Shown one piece after another: positions 1-7,802 of a DNA stretch of 64,000 bases. Made by a program: the position numbers and the translations under genes. Numbering within the stretch: position 1 is the stretch's first letter; every line of letters begins with the position of its first letter. The DNA comes from Streptomyces sp. 7-21 (GTDB lineage: Bacteria; Actinomycetota; Actinomycetes; Streptomycetales; Streptomycetaceae): NCBI RefSeq assembly GCF_016741785.1, contig NZ_JAERRL010000003.1, positions 124,001-188,000 on the forward strand. Reading direction: 5' to 3'. Under the pieces are notes generated by a model. It searched no databases. It worked only from the letters and a program-made list of their open reading frames with translations, and had not been told where the DNA came from.

Positions 1-654
1 CTTGCCGCCGAGCGCGCCGAGCTGAGCGAAGGCCCGCAGTTCGACGGCGGACAGTTCCTGCATTCCGGCGACGACGACGCAGACGTCGGCATTGCCTTCG
101 CGAATGAGGCGCATTCCCTGGATGAGGCCGATGTTCCCGGATGCGGACGCGCCTCCGGCGGTCATTCCTTCGCCCTTGATTTCCAGGGCTTCGCTGACCG
201 TTCCCAGCAGATCGCTGTCCCACATCTGGTGCGCGTACCGCGGCGAGACGTAGGACGGTTCCTTCCGGTATTTCTCCCCCATCGCGAAGGCGAGTTCCTG
301 GGAGATGTTGTTTCCGGCGGCGACCAGTGCGACGCGGCGGCGGTCCGCGACCGCGCCGAGGCCCGCCCGCTCGTGTGCCTCGGCCGCCGCGAGCAGCGAG
401 GCCGCGATGGTGCGGCTGGCGCGGCGGCCCAGGGACGCCAGGCGGGTGTTCAGCGGGCCGCCCGCGGCGCGGCGCTCGGCGAGCAGGTCGCGCGGCTCAC
501 GGGCGAGGCGGGCGCCGAAGCCGAGTGCGCGCGGCGCGCCGGGGGCGGGCTCGGTGAAGCCGAAGCCGTGGCGTCCGGCGCGCAGCGCGGCGTCGAACGT
601 CTCCACGTCGTGCGCCACGGCGCACTGGATCCCCATGCCCGTGATCGTCACCAT
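1..654 (-). CDS. Decarboxylase-type ketosynthase (PksF/CurC-like), partial
   Basis: N-terminal 218 residues of a ketosynthase-fold protein; the C-terminal part lies beyond the left edge. It opens with the typical VTITGMG strand. The region that normally holds the catalytic Cys reads GGASASGN, so Ser170 stands where TACSS has Cys. In the HMGS (beta-branching) cassettes of trans-AT polyketide clusters, the discrete KS of PksF/CurC type has this Cys-to-Ser change and decarboxylates malonyl-ACP to acetyl-ACP for the HMG-CoA-synthase-like enzyme. That role is inferred; the HMGS, ECH and donor ACP genes would lie to the left and are not visible. The ATG is preceded by GAGGGG at 9 nt. Same strand as the AT-like and PPTase genes, after a 124-nt gap with tandem repeats. 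Confidence 0.8.
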   Translation of the reverse strand, partial: MVTITGMGIQCAVAHDVETFDAALRAGRHGFGFTEPAPGAPRALGFGARLAREPRDLLAERRAAGGPLNTRLASLGRRASRTIAASLLAAAEAHERAGLGAVADRRRVALVAAGNNISQELAFAMGEKYRKEPSYVSPRYAHQMWDSDLLGTVSEALEIKGEGMTAGGASASGNIGLIQGMRLIREGNADVCVVVAGMQELSAVELRAFAQLGALGGK

Positions 655-711
655 CGGCGGTCCCCTCTTCGGTCAGGTTCCGTGACCCGTCGTTCGGCTG
701 CGTGCGGCGTG

Positions 712-744
712 CGTGTGGTGTGCGTGTGGTGTGCGTGTGGTGTG
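712..744. repeat. 11-bp tandem repeat, three perfect copies
   Basis: Three exact head-to-tail copies of CGTGTGGTGTG lie in the 124-nt gap between the AT-like gene and the ketosynthase. On the coding (minus) strand this is a C/A-rich, unstructured stretch. Slippage during replication could change copy number and so the distance between the two genes. No hairpin terminator was seen in the gap, so read-through is plausible. Confidence 0.9.
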
Positions 745-778
745 CGTGCGCTGGTGGTGGGGTGGCTGTTGTCCGCTG

Positions 779-1780
779 TTATCCGCCGCGCGTCACCAGA
801 CCCTCGGTGAGGCGTTTGATGTTCTGCGCCTCGGCGTGGAAGGGGGTGATGACCGGGTAGATCACGGCCTTCGGCAGGCTCGCGCGCAGGATGGCGGCGA
901 GCGACGAGGAGGGCGACAGGTCCACGTACCGGTGCCCGGCGTGTCCCGGCACGGCCATCACCGTCTCGGTAAAGCGGATCGGGCCGCGGATGACCTCCCA
1001 GCACGCCTCGGGCGACACGGTGGTGAGCGGCGCGGCGGTGCGGGAGGAGTAGACGCGCGGGCCGTCCTCGGGAACAGCGAAGCGCATCCGCTGGATCAGT
1101 CCGCCCCGGGCGTGGAAGGCGGAGGCCATGGCCTCGACGGCCGGGGAGTGGAAGGCGTAGTCGACCGGGAGGTCCTGGTACAGCAGGTGGTGCGCGTCCA
1201 TAGCCCGGCGGGCGCGTGCCAGACCGGCGGCGTCGGCGCTGATGATGAAGTGCTGGGCGTTGTTGACAGAGGCGATGGTGATGTCGGACCGGGGGCGCAC
1301 GGCCTCCCGGAACCGATCGATTTCAGCCAGCACGGCGACCATTCCGCCGGGTGGCATTTCCCTGACCACGCAGGCGGAAAGTTCGCTGAGAAAGCCGAGC
1401 ACGTCCTCGGGCGGCAGATAACCGGCGACGGCGACTGCTATGAACTCGCCGAGGCTGCTGCCGATGAGAATGTCGGGGGTGATTCCCCGGTGCGCCAGGG
1501 ACGCCGCGAGCGAATACTCGATCATGAACAGACCGAGATTGGTCATCACCAGGTCGTCGCAGCGGTCACCGAAGTCGCGCGACGGGTCGTAGAGGTACTC
1601 CAGGACCGAACGGCCGCAGCGTTCGGCGGCGAGCCGGTCCAGGCGGCGGATCGTCGAGCCGAAGACCTCGTCGCCCTCCAGCAGGGTCCGGGCCATGCCG
1701 AAGTACTGCGTTCCCTGGCCGCCGAGCAGGAATACGGTCCTGCCCTCGTCCGCAGCAGCGGGGAATGAGTCGTGAGTCAT
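779..1780 (-). CDS. Discrete AT-like protein, probable trans-acting acyl hydrolase
   Basis: 333-residue stand-alone acyltransferase-fold protein. The oxyanion-region motif GGQGTQYFGM starts at residue 20, the nucleophile motif GSSLGE has Ser109, and a DYAFHSP motif carries the His. The Arg that binds the malonyl carboxylate in FabD-type enzymes (28th residue counted from the G of GHSLGE) aligns with Leu134. Loss of this Arg is known from the PedC-type acyl hydrolases of trans-AT systems, which free stalled acyl groups from carrier proteins. I therefore favour proofreading hydrolase over malonyl loader, but the alignment was by eye. Its ATG overlaps the PPTase stop (ATGA), so the two are probably translationally coupled; the decarboxylase KS follows downstream. 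Confidence 0.8.
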   Translation of the reverse strand: MTHDSFPAAADEGRTVFLLGGQGTQYFGMARTLLEGDEVFGSTIRRLDRLAAERCGRSVLEYLYDPSRDFGDRCDDLVMTNLGLFMIEYSLAASLAHRGITPDILIGSSLGEFIAVAVAGYLPPEDVLGFLSELSACVVREMPPGGMVAVLAEIDRFREAVRPRSDITIASVNNAQHFIISADAAGLARARRAMDAHHLLYQDLPVDYAFHSPAVEAMASAFHARGGLIQRMRFAVPEDGPRVYSSRTAAPLTTVSPEACWEVIRGPIRFTETVMAVPGHAGHRYVDLSPSSSLAAILRASLPKAVIYPVITPFHAEAQNIKRLTEGLVTRGG

Positions 1781-2613
1781 GGCATGCTCCCCTGTGCTGC
1801 GGTGGCGCGCGGCGCGCCGGCGGCGGTCATCGTGATCTGGCGGGGCCGGGCGACGCTCAGCACAAGATTTCCGATGACCTCGGCGGTCGCCAGAAAATGC
1901 GGGAACTGACGGAAGGTGATGTGCCAACTGCCGTCGGCCGTTTTCAGGTTGGCGACCGCGAGCAGTTCCAGGGGCACGGTGAAGCCGGTGCCCAGTGCCT
2001 TGGAAAGTGCCTCCCTGGCCGTCCACATCACCAGCGGCAGCAGGCCCCGGTTTCCGGGCGTACTGGCCTCTAGCGCTCTTTCCTCGGGGGTGAGCTGGTC
2101 GCGGGCGGCGGCGGCCGTCTGGGCGTCGACGCGCTCCAGGTCTATTCCCATCGGACAGGCGCGGGGATAGACCAGCGCCATGACCGTGCCGCCGGTGTGC
2201 GTCAGGGACACATCCAGCCCCGGATTTCCCGGAAAACGCAGTATCGGCTGGTGGAACACGCCCTTGGTGACGTCGATATCGCGGTACGGCACCGGCAGGT
2301 TGACGGCGGTGCGGACAGCAGATTTGACGGCGTATCGGGAAAAGACGAACTCGCACCGCCGCTCCGGGGTGACCAGCCGCGCCAGCTGGGCGCGCTCCCC
2401 CGCGCTGAGCAGGGCTTCCAGGCCCGGTGCCCCCTCCGCAGCAAAGGCGGGCGAGGGGGCGTCCACCCGCGTCCTGACGCAGTCACCAGCCTGCTCAGGC
2501 CCCGCCGTGCCACCGGCCGTCATAAGGCGGTAGGTGACGGAAACAGCGGGCGGCACGAGCCCCGCGAGACCGGTTGCCGGGTCCGTGACCGGACGCTCCG
2601 CGGTTCGACTCAT
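1777..2613 (-). CDS. Sfp-type 4'-phosphopantetheinyl transferase
   Basis: 278 residues. It transfers phosphopantetheine from CoA to the serine of carrier proteins, converting apo- to holo-ACP. The two signature blocks are present: MGIDLERVD (Mg/CoA binding) and WTAREALSKALGTG (the WxxKEA-type motif with Arg for Lys). The N-terminal ~50 residues before the conserved core are not obviously homologous, so a later start is possible. The chosen ATG at 2613 has no strong ribosome binding site. First gene of the minus-strand set PPTase, AT-like hydrolase, KS, and divergent from the PksB-like gene. It probably activates ACPs of the adjacent cluster and could also serve the PKS at 24.5 kb and the ACP at 14.3 kb. 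Confidence 0.88.
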   Translation of the reverse strand: MSRTAERPVTDPATGLAGLVPPAVSVTYRLMTAGGTAGPEQAGDCVRTRVDAPSPAFAAEGAPGLEALLSAGERAQLARLVTPERRCEFVFSRYAVKSAVRTAVNLPVPYRDIDVTKGVFHQPILRFPGNPGLDVSLTHTGGTVMALVYPRACPMGIDLERVDAQTAAAARDQLTPEERALEASTPGNRGLLPLVMWTAREALSKALGTGFTVPLELLAVANLKTADGSWHITFRQFPHFLATAEVIGNLVLSVARPRQITMTAAGAPRATAAQGSMP

Positions 2614-2738
2614 GACGGCACACAGCCGAAAGACGAAGGCAGTGCGTAAAAGCGATTCCTGTGCCGCGGACGACGCCCGGTCACGAGCGCGCACGCGTAT
2701 TCGTGGTCCCCGTTTATCATAGTGCTACTGCAAGTTTG

Positions 2739-2751
2739 GCGTATTTTACGC
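2739..2751. promoter_or_regulatory. Inverted repeat in divergent promoter region (possible operator)
   Basis: GCGTATTTTACGC is a perfect 5-3-5 inverted repeat. It lies in the 395-nt space (2614-3008) between the PPTase gene (minus) and the PksB-like gene (plus). That space is visibly more A/T-rich than its surroundings around 2700-2840 and contains no convincing reading frame. It probably holds the promoters of both transcription units. The repeat is a candidate repressor site; no regulator gene is seen nearby in this window. Confidence 0.45.
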
Positions 2752-3008
2752 ACGATGTCCCGCTGAGAGTACTGAGACCGTGCTGGAGTGTCAAGGCGTG
2801 TGAACTGATGTGAAGTTGCGCGGTTGTGTTGTTTTCTTTTTCTGCACACGGCTGTTACACCCGGGGCGGAGCGACGAGCGCCCGGGACCGCGTTTGCGGT
2901 GACGGCGCACGTCGGCGAGACTGCGCCACGGCAGTCCCGGCGGCAGAGGGCGGTGGTGCGGCCACCCGGGCCGGGGGTGCACCGGTTACCGTGACCAGGG
3001 AGAGCATG

Positions 3009-3683
3009 ATGCGCGGCTACAAGATTTTCCCGCTGCGGCTGCGCAACGACTGGTTCATCAACGTGAGTTACCTGGTCGTCGACGGCGCCAGCGGCCAGGC
3101 CGTGCTGATCGACCCGGCGTGGCAGCCGGACCGGATACGCCAGGCCGTCCGGAATACCGGATGCCGGGTCACCGGAATTCTGCTGACCCACGCGCACGCC
3201 GATCACACCGATCTGGCAGGCGAGTTGAGCGAGGAGTATCGCGTCCCCGCTTACATGAGCCGTGTCGAGATCGACCACTACGACTTCTCCTGCGCTCGCC
3301 TTGTTCCGCTGCACGACCGTCAGACCCTGGAGGTCGGCGGAACCACCATTACTGGCTTGCTGACTCCCGGCCACACTGCCGGAAGCATGTGTTTCTCCCT
3401 GCCCGGCGCGCTGTTCACCGGGGATACCGTGTTCATCGAGGGGTGCGGGCTGTGCAACGGCCCCGGCGGTTCGCCCGTGGACATGTTCCACAGCATCCAG
3501 CGGATCAAGCGCGAGATACCGGGCACCACGAAGATCTATCCCGGGCACCGTTACGGCAGGCGTCCAGGCGCGGAGCTTCGTGAACTCCTGATGAACAACG
3601 TTTATTTCACAATAGATTCGGCCGAGGAGTTCGTCGCCTTCAGAACCCGCGAGAACCAGTCCGGCCTGTTTGACTTCAGATAG
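3009..3683 (+). CDS. PksB/BaeB-like metallo-beta-lactamase-fold hydrolase
   Basis: 224 residues, about the length of PksB/BaeB. The zinc motif LTHAHADHTDL sits near residues 60-70 (His61, His63, Asp65, His66), followed by TPGHTAGS, FTGDTVF and YPGHRYG, which complete the binuclear zinc site. Family members (glyoxalase-II-like) are regular companions of trans-AT polyketide clusters and are thought to hydrolyse acyl thioesters. Two adjacent ATGs (3006, 3009) are possible; 3009 has the better distance (6 nt) from AGGGAG. Divergent from the PPTase/AT-like/KS genes and convergent, with an 8-bp 3' overlap, with the chorismate-lyase-like gene. Together with the PksF-type KS it marks a trans-AT-type cluster edge. 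Confidence 0.82.
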   Translation: MRGYKIFPLRLRNDWFINVSYLVVDGASGQAVLIDPAWQPDRIRQAVRNTGCRVTGILLTHAHADHTDLAGELSEEYRVPAYMSRVEIDHYDFSCARLVPLHDRQTLEVGGTTITGLLTPGHTAGSMCFSLPGALFTGDTVFIEGCGLCNGPGGSPVDMFHSIQRIKREIPGTTKIYPGHRYGRRPGAELRELLMNNVYFTIDSAEEFVAFRTRENQSGLFDFR

Positions 3684-4191
3684 GCTGGGGATCCACGCTC
3701 ACGAACTTCGGGTTGAAGTACTCCGAGACGTGCACCCGCCAGCCCGAGCGCCCCTGTATCACATACTCCTTATGGGCGCAGGGAATGTCTTTCGCCAGCG
3801 GCCACCAGTCGCATCCGGCGAACAGGATCTCCCGCCGCAGCGCCTCGTTTTTGTCGACGAGATGCTGCCCGATCGGAACTCCGGGCGGCGGGATGACATC
3901 GGCCGCGGCATACGCGGGGAAGTGGACCCGGTTGATGCTCACAACCTCGTGACCTGCGGAGATGAGCCTGGACTGGCGGCGCCCGACCAGCTCGTCCTCC
4001 GCCAGCCCGAGGGTTTTGAAAAGCCCGCTTTCTGCCTCATGAGCCGGGACAGTGGGCAGTTCCTGCTTCTCCACGGCGAGCGGACCACCAATTATCTCTT
4101 CCAGCAGAGTCGTGGTGAGCCCGTCGGTGCGCAGCAGCATGCGGGTGGACAGCGGCAGCCTACTTCGTGGTACAGCTATGGACGCATCCAT
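3676..4191 (-). CDS. Chorismate-lyase-like protein (Rv2949c/DUF98 family), copy 1
   Basis: 171 residues. The N-terminal block STRMLLRTDGLTTTLLE resembles the start of actinobacterial chorismate pyruvate-lyases such as Rv2949c, which convert chorismate to 4-hydroxybenzoate and pyruvate. Further shared blocks are a central R..SRLISAG...INR segment, VPIGQHL, and a C-terminal VSEYFNP whose Glu matches a position conserved in the family. A second, clearly related protein is encoded at 40195-40791. The ATG has only a distant GAGGGG (14 nt). Its 3' end overlaps that of the PksB-like gene by 8 bp. It may supply a hydroxybenzoate starter to the adjacent polyketide cluster; that is inference, and a non-lyase ligand-binding role is possible. 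Confidence 0.65.
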   Translation of the reverse strand: MDASIAVPRSRLPLSTRMLLRTDGLTTTLLEEIIGGPLAVEKQELPTVPAHEAESGLFKTLGLAEDELVGRRQSRLISAGHEVVSINRVHFPAYAAADVIPPPGVPIGQHLVDKNEALRREILFAGCDWWPLAKDIPCAHKEYVIQGRSGWRVHVSEYFNPKFVSVDPQPI

Positions 4192-4450
4192 GGAAACAGC
4201 CCATTCCCCTCGACAGTCTGTTTTCCAGCACGGTGCAGCACCCGGACGAGCCCCCTCCTGGGCTCGCTCAGGCTTTCGATAATCCCCCGCAGGGGCTCCT
4301 CACCTTACACCGGATCATCGCACCACAGAGCGGGGCGACTGTTTCAGTTGTGTTCCGGCATCGTCTCGATAACGGTCTGGGCAGCTCCTATCCGCACACA
4401 AAAACGACTTCACAGCCCATTACACGTGAAGAAATAGCGAAAAATTGGCG

Positions 4451-5857
4451 TCAATCACGTGAACGGACACGTGGCTGGTGGCCGAAACGGACCCCTGTCA
4501 GGGGGAGTGCGCGCACGGCCGGGTCAACCCGCCGCTGCGGCCTGACCGCCGGGGCCGCCGGCTCCACCGCCGCGATCGGCTCCCCCGCCTCGGCCGCGCG
4601 CCGCAGCAGCCGCTGCCGCAGGTCATCGGCGACGTCGCGGTGGGACGCCAGCCCGATCAGGTTATCCAGCTCGTACGGGTCGTTGGCGAGGTCGTACAGC
4701 GCCGTCTCCACGTACCGTTCGGCGCCCGCGTCCGCCCACGCGTCCGCCCCCGGCGCCGTCACGTAGTACTTCCAGCGGCCGGTGCGGATCACGCGGCCCA
4801 CCTCCGACTCGCTGACCTGGCAGTACACCTCGTCGGGCCACGGTGCGTCAGGACGCGTCACCAGCGGCAGGAAGGACCGCCCGTCCATGTCCCCGGGTAC
4901 CTCGATGCCCGCGGCGTCCAGCAGCGTCGGCGGCAGGTCCAGCGTGCTGACGGGCCGGTCGATGACCCGGCCGCCGTCAAACCCGGGGCCGCACAGCGCC
5001 AGCGGCACCCGCAGCGAACCGTCGTGGCAGGAGCGCTTGTACTCGTCGTTGCGGGTGCGGAAGTGGTTGCCGTGGTCGGAGGTGAAGGCCACGATCGTGT
5101 TGCTGCGCAGGTCCATGGAGCGCAGCGCGTCGAAGAGCCTGCCGAGCCCCTCGTCCACGCGGCGGATCTGCCCCAGGTAGCCGCTCATGTGACGGTGCGC
5201 CGTGCCGCCGTGCGCCGACAGCGTGGCGAGGTCCGGCGGCATCCACCGGCCCTGGTACCGCTCCGCGTAGCCCTCGGGCGCCGGGTAGGTGTCGACCTCG
5301 TTCTGATGGTGCGGCTCCATCAGCGACAGAAACAGGAAGAACGGCTCGGCGTGGTGGTCAGCGGCGAACCGGATCGCCGCGTCGAACAGCGCGTCAGAGC
5401 GGTAGCCCGGCAGCAGCACGGGCTGGCCGTCCTCGTCGTACAGCACCGTGCGGTAGGCGTCCGAGGTGAACTCCAGGATGTTGGCGGCCAGCCAGTGCTG
5501 GTACCCGCCGCGCTCCCCGGCCGGCACCGGTTCGGCGCTGGCGAGGTGCCACTTGCCGAGGTAGCCGGTGACGTAGCCGGCGTCGCCGAAGCAGTGGGCC
5601 AGCGTGCGGCGGTCCGGCGGCAGCGCCAGGGAGTTGCGGTACACGCCGGCCGCCGTCGGGTAACGGCCGGTCTGGAGCGCCGCCCGCGCCGGGGCGCAGA
5701 CCGGCTGCGGCGTGACGGCCTGGGTGACGTGCGTGCCGCGGCGCGCCATGCGGTCGTAGTGCGGTGTCAGGTCCAGGGGGTTGCCGTGCACGCCCGTGGT
5801 GTCCCAGCGCTGCTGGTCGGTGAGGACGACGATGACGTTCGGGCGCCGTTCCGGCAT
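4451..5857 (-). CDS. Type I sulfatase (formylglycine-dependent)
   Basis: 468 residues, alkaline-phosphatase superfamily. It starts with the metal-binding NVIVVLTDQQRWD block. The maturation motif CAPARAALQTGR at Cys54 is the C-x-P-x-R signature whose Cys is oxidised to formylglycine. Further family blocks are GYLGKWHLA, FLFLSLMEPHHQ and FTSDHGNH. No signal peptide is seen, so it is probably cytoplasmic. It hydrolyses a sulfate ester; the substrate (aryl, glycan or choline sulfate) cannot be told. AAAGGA lies 8 nt before the ATG. Divergent from the esterase at 6094. The C-terminal ~40 residues are Pro/Arg-rich and atypical. The 4192-4450 gap downstream is comparatively A/T-rich with no gene seen. 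Confidence 0.9.
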   Translation of the reverse strand: MPERRPNVIVVLTDQQRWDTTGVHGNPLDLTPHYDRMARRGTHVTQAVTPQPVCAPARAALQTGRYPTAAGVYRNSLALPPDRRTLAHCFGDAGYVTGYLGKWHLASAEPVPAGERGGYQHWLAANILEFTSDAYRTVLYDEDGQPVLLPGYRSDALFDAAIRFAADHHAEPFFLFLSLMEPHHQNEVDTYPAPEGYAERYQGRWMPPDLATLSAHGGTAHRHMSGYLGQIRRVDEGLGRLFDALRSMDLRSNTIVAFTSDHGNHFRTRNDEYKRSCHDGSLRVPLALCGPGFDGGRVIDRPVSTLDLPPTLLDAAGIEVPGDMDGRSFLPLVTRPDAPWPDEVYCQVSESEVGRVIRTGRWKYYVTAPGADAWADAGAERYVETALYDLANDPYELDNLIGLASHRDVADDLRQRLLRRAAEAGEPIAAVEPAAPAVRPQRRVDPAVRALPLTGVRFGHQPRVRSRD

Positions 5858-6093
5858 GGCGTGTCCTTTCACTCCCGTTCGCGGCCGCCGCGGCCGGCGT
5901 GCCGCCGCGGCGGATGGTGCGGCCCCCACCCTTACCAGCCGGCACCGCCGGTGTGCTTCTCCGCCGGTCCGCGCCGCGTACTCCCCGCGATGCAGTAGCG
6001 GTCTCCCCGGCGCGGATGCTGGGCCGGGCGGCCGCTGGTGCACTGGGCCATGACCGGTCTCCGCGACGAGACCCGAAGAGAGGATGCAGTCCG

Positions 6094-7110
6094 GTGTATG
6101 GAGAGGTGACGACGGCCCTGGCGGCCGTGGCACTGGCGGCGGCCCCCGGCACGGTGGTGCCCGCCGCGGCGGCGGAGCCCGCCGTCCAGGTGGTGGACGA
6201 GCAGCAGGTGACCGACCGGATCGTGGACCTGACGCTGGCCTCCCCCGCCCTCGGCGGCGAGGGCCGGGTCCGGCTGCTGACGCCCGACGGCTGGGAGGAC
6301 CGGGAGGACGGCGAGACCTGGCCGGTGCTGTACCTGCTGCCGGACGGTCTCGGCGACGAGCGGGTGTGGGTCGAGGACTACGCGATCGAGGAGTGGCCCG
6401 AACTGCGGGACGTGCTGGTGGTGATGCCCGGCATGCCGCTGTACGGCTTCTACAGCGACTGGTGGAACCACGGCGACGGCGGCCCGCCCGCCGTCGCCGC
6501 GTTCCATCTCCAGGAGGTCATGCCGGTGCTGGAGGAGGAGTACGGCGCGGGCGGCCTGCGGGCCGCGGCGGGCCAGTCCCAGGGCGGCTTCGGCGCGCTG
6601 TCCTACGCGGCCCGCAACCCCGGCATGTTCCGGGCGGTAGCCAGCTACAGCGGCTACGTCCACCCGCACCAGCACCCCCGCACGGTCGAAGCGGGCATGA
6701 CGTACCTGGGCCTGGACTGGCTGGCGCTGTGGGGCGACCCGGTCGGGCAGCGGCACCTGTGGGAGGCGAACGACCCGTACTACCTGGCCGAAGGGCTGCG
6801 CGGCGTCCCCGTGTACCTCTCCTCCGGCGACGGGCGGCTCGGCCCGCTCGACCCGCCCGGCACCGGGCCCGACGAGGAGATCCCGGGCCTGGAAGACCCC
6901 GCGGACCCGTTCCCCGAGGACGTGTACTCGCCCACGGAAATGCTCATGATGGAGGAGAGCCAGACGCTCGCCGGGCGGCTGCGGGAGGCCGGCGCCAAGG
7001 TGACGACCCACTTCTACCCGGGCACGCACTCCCCGCCGTACTGGGAGCGGGAGCTGCGCGCCTCGCTCCCGGCGCTGCTGGCCGCGCTCGGCGAAACGGG
7101 CCGGTTTTGA
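6094..7110 (+). CDS. Secreted alpha/beta-hydrolase, esterase D/Ag85-like
   Basis: 338 residues from a GTG preceded by GAGAGGA at 10 nt. Residues 5-25 form a hydrophobic Ala-rich segment ending in PAAAAEPA, consistent with a Sec signal peptide, although it lacks the usual N-terminal Lys/Arg; the true start may differ. The fold markers are the nucleophile elbow GQSQGGFGALSYAAR and a late PGTHSPPYWE that supplies the catalytic His. The PVLYLLPDG and AIEEWPELRDVLVVMPG strands are typical of the esterase family that includes S-formylglutathione hydrolase and mycolyltransferase-like proteins. Substrate unknown. Divergent from the sulfatase across a 236-nt region. Confidence 0.78.
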   Translation: MYGEVTTALAAVALAAAPGTVVPAAAAEPAVQVVDEQQVTDRIVDLTLASPALGGEGRVRLLTPDGWEDREDGETWPVLYLLPDGLGDERVWVEDYAIEEWPELRDVLVVMPGMPLYGFYSDWWNHGDGGPPAVAAFHLQEVMPVLEEEYGAGGLRAAAGQSQGGFGALSYAARNPGMFRAVASYSGYVHPHQHPRTVEAGMTYLGLDWLALWGDPVGQRHLWEANDPYYLAEGLRGVPVYLSSGDGRLGPLDPPGTGPDEEIPGLEDPADPFPEDVYSPTEMLMMEESQTLAGRLREAGAKVTTHFYPGTHSPPYWERELRASLPALLAALGETGRF

Positions 7111-7214
7111 CACAGCCGCCTTCTCATAAGATTCTCAGCATCTCCTCACTCCCGCCTCATCGCGGGCCGCCATAATGACGGCCGTCCGCGACCGAGGTAG
7201 TGCACAAGGCAACG

Positions 7215-7240
7215 TTCACCAGGGACGTTCACCAGGGACG
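7215..7240. repeat. 13-bp direct repeat upstream of membrane-protein gene
   Basis: Two adjacent perfect copies of TTCACCAGGGACG lie 20 nt before the start of the gene at 7260, within its probable 5' leader. They could be a tandem regulator site or simple duplication. The ribosome binding site (GAGGGAAAG) follows the second copy. Confidence 0.7.
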
Positions 7241-7259
7241 TACGCGAGGGAAAGAAGCG

Positions 7260-7775
7260 ATGGCGTCTGCCGCTGAGAGGGCACTGGGAAAGCTGCTGAG
7301 CAAGCACCGGACGGACAACAGACGGCGCGGCCGGATGGCCGTGCGGGAGCTGCTGCTGGGCGGGCTGGTGACCGCCGCCGCCGTCATCGCCTTCCTGGCG
7401 GGGCTGCCCCTGGCCGCCGCGGCCCCCGTCCTCGTGCTCGGCGTGCTGGAGCTGTGGCGCGGCGCCGCGCGGGCCCTCGACCACCGGCGGCTGGGCGCGG
7501 AGCTGTACGCCGTGCGCGAGCGCGGGTTCATCCACCGCCGCGCCGGCAAGGCCCGGGCCGTCCGGTGGGAGCAGCTCGCGTCGGTGCGGCCCGTCGGGAG
7601 CGGCGGCCGGGCGCTGCTGCGGCTGTTCGGCCGCGACGTGACCTGCGTGATCCGGCTCGACGACGGCGAGTCCCTGCGGCTGACCCGCTTCACCCACGAC
7701 GCGGACGGGCTGGCCGAGGCCCTCGCCGCCCGCGCCGGCACGCGGGACGGCGCCCGCGACCTCACCCCCGCCTGA
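7260..7775 (+). CDS. Small membrane protein with PH-like C-terminal domain, unknown function
   Basis: 171 residues. A basic N-terminus of about 35 residues is followed by two close hydrophobic segments (roughly residues 38-70) and a soluble tail. In the tail, LRLFGRDVTCVIRLDDGESLRLTRF reads as alternating beta strands, much like bacterial PH-like membrane proteins. I do not recognise a named family. The ATG at 7260 is chosen over the upstream start at 7200 because GAGGGAAAG lies just before it and the upstream extension covers the 13-bp repeat. Single gene between the esterase and the convergent oxidoreductase. Confidence 0.65.
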   Translation: MASAAERALGKLLSKHRTDNRRRGRMAVRELLLGGLVTAAAVIAFLAGLPLAAAAPVLVLGVLELWRGAARALDHRRLGAELYAVRERGFIHRRAGKARAVRWEQLASVRPVGSGGRALLRLFGRDVTCVIRLDDGESLRLTRFTHDADGLAEALAARAGTRDGARDLTPA

Positions 7776-7802
7776 CGCGGCCGGGACCGCGGCGGCGCCC
7801 CG

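Noticed and set aside
2826-3008. Upstream extension of the PksB-like gene
   Set aside because: Runs through the low-GC promoter region; a proper ribosome site lies before ATG 3009 and length then matches the family.
7107-7130. Promoter TTGACA with TAAGAT after the esterase gene
   Set aside because: Spacing is only 14 nt and the -35 overlaps the stop codon of the preceding gene.
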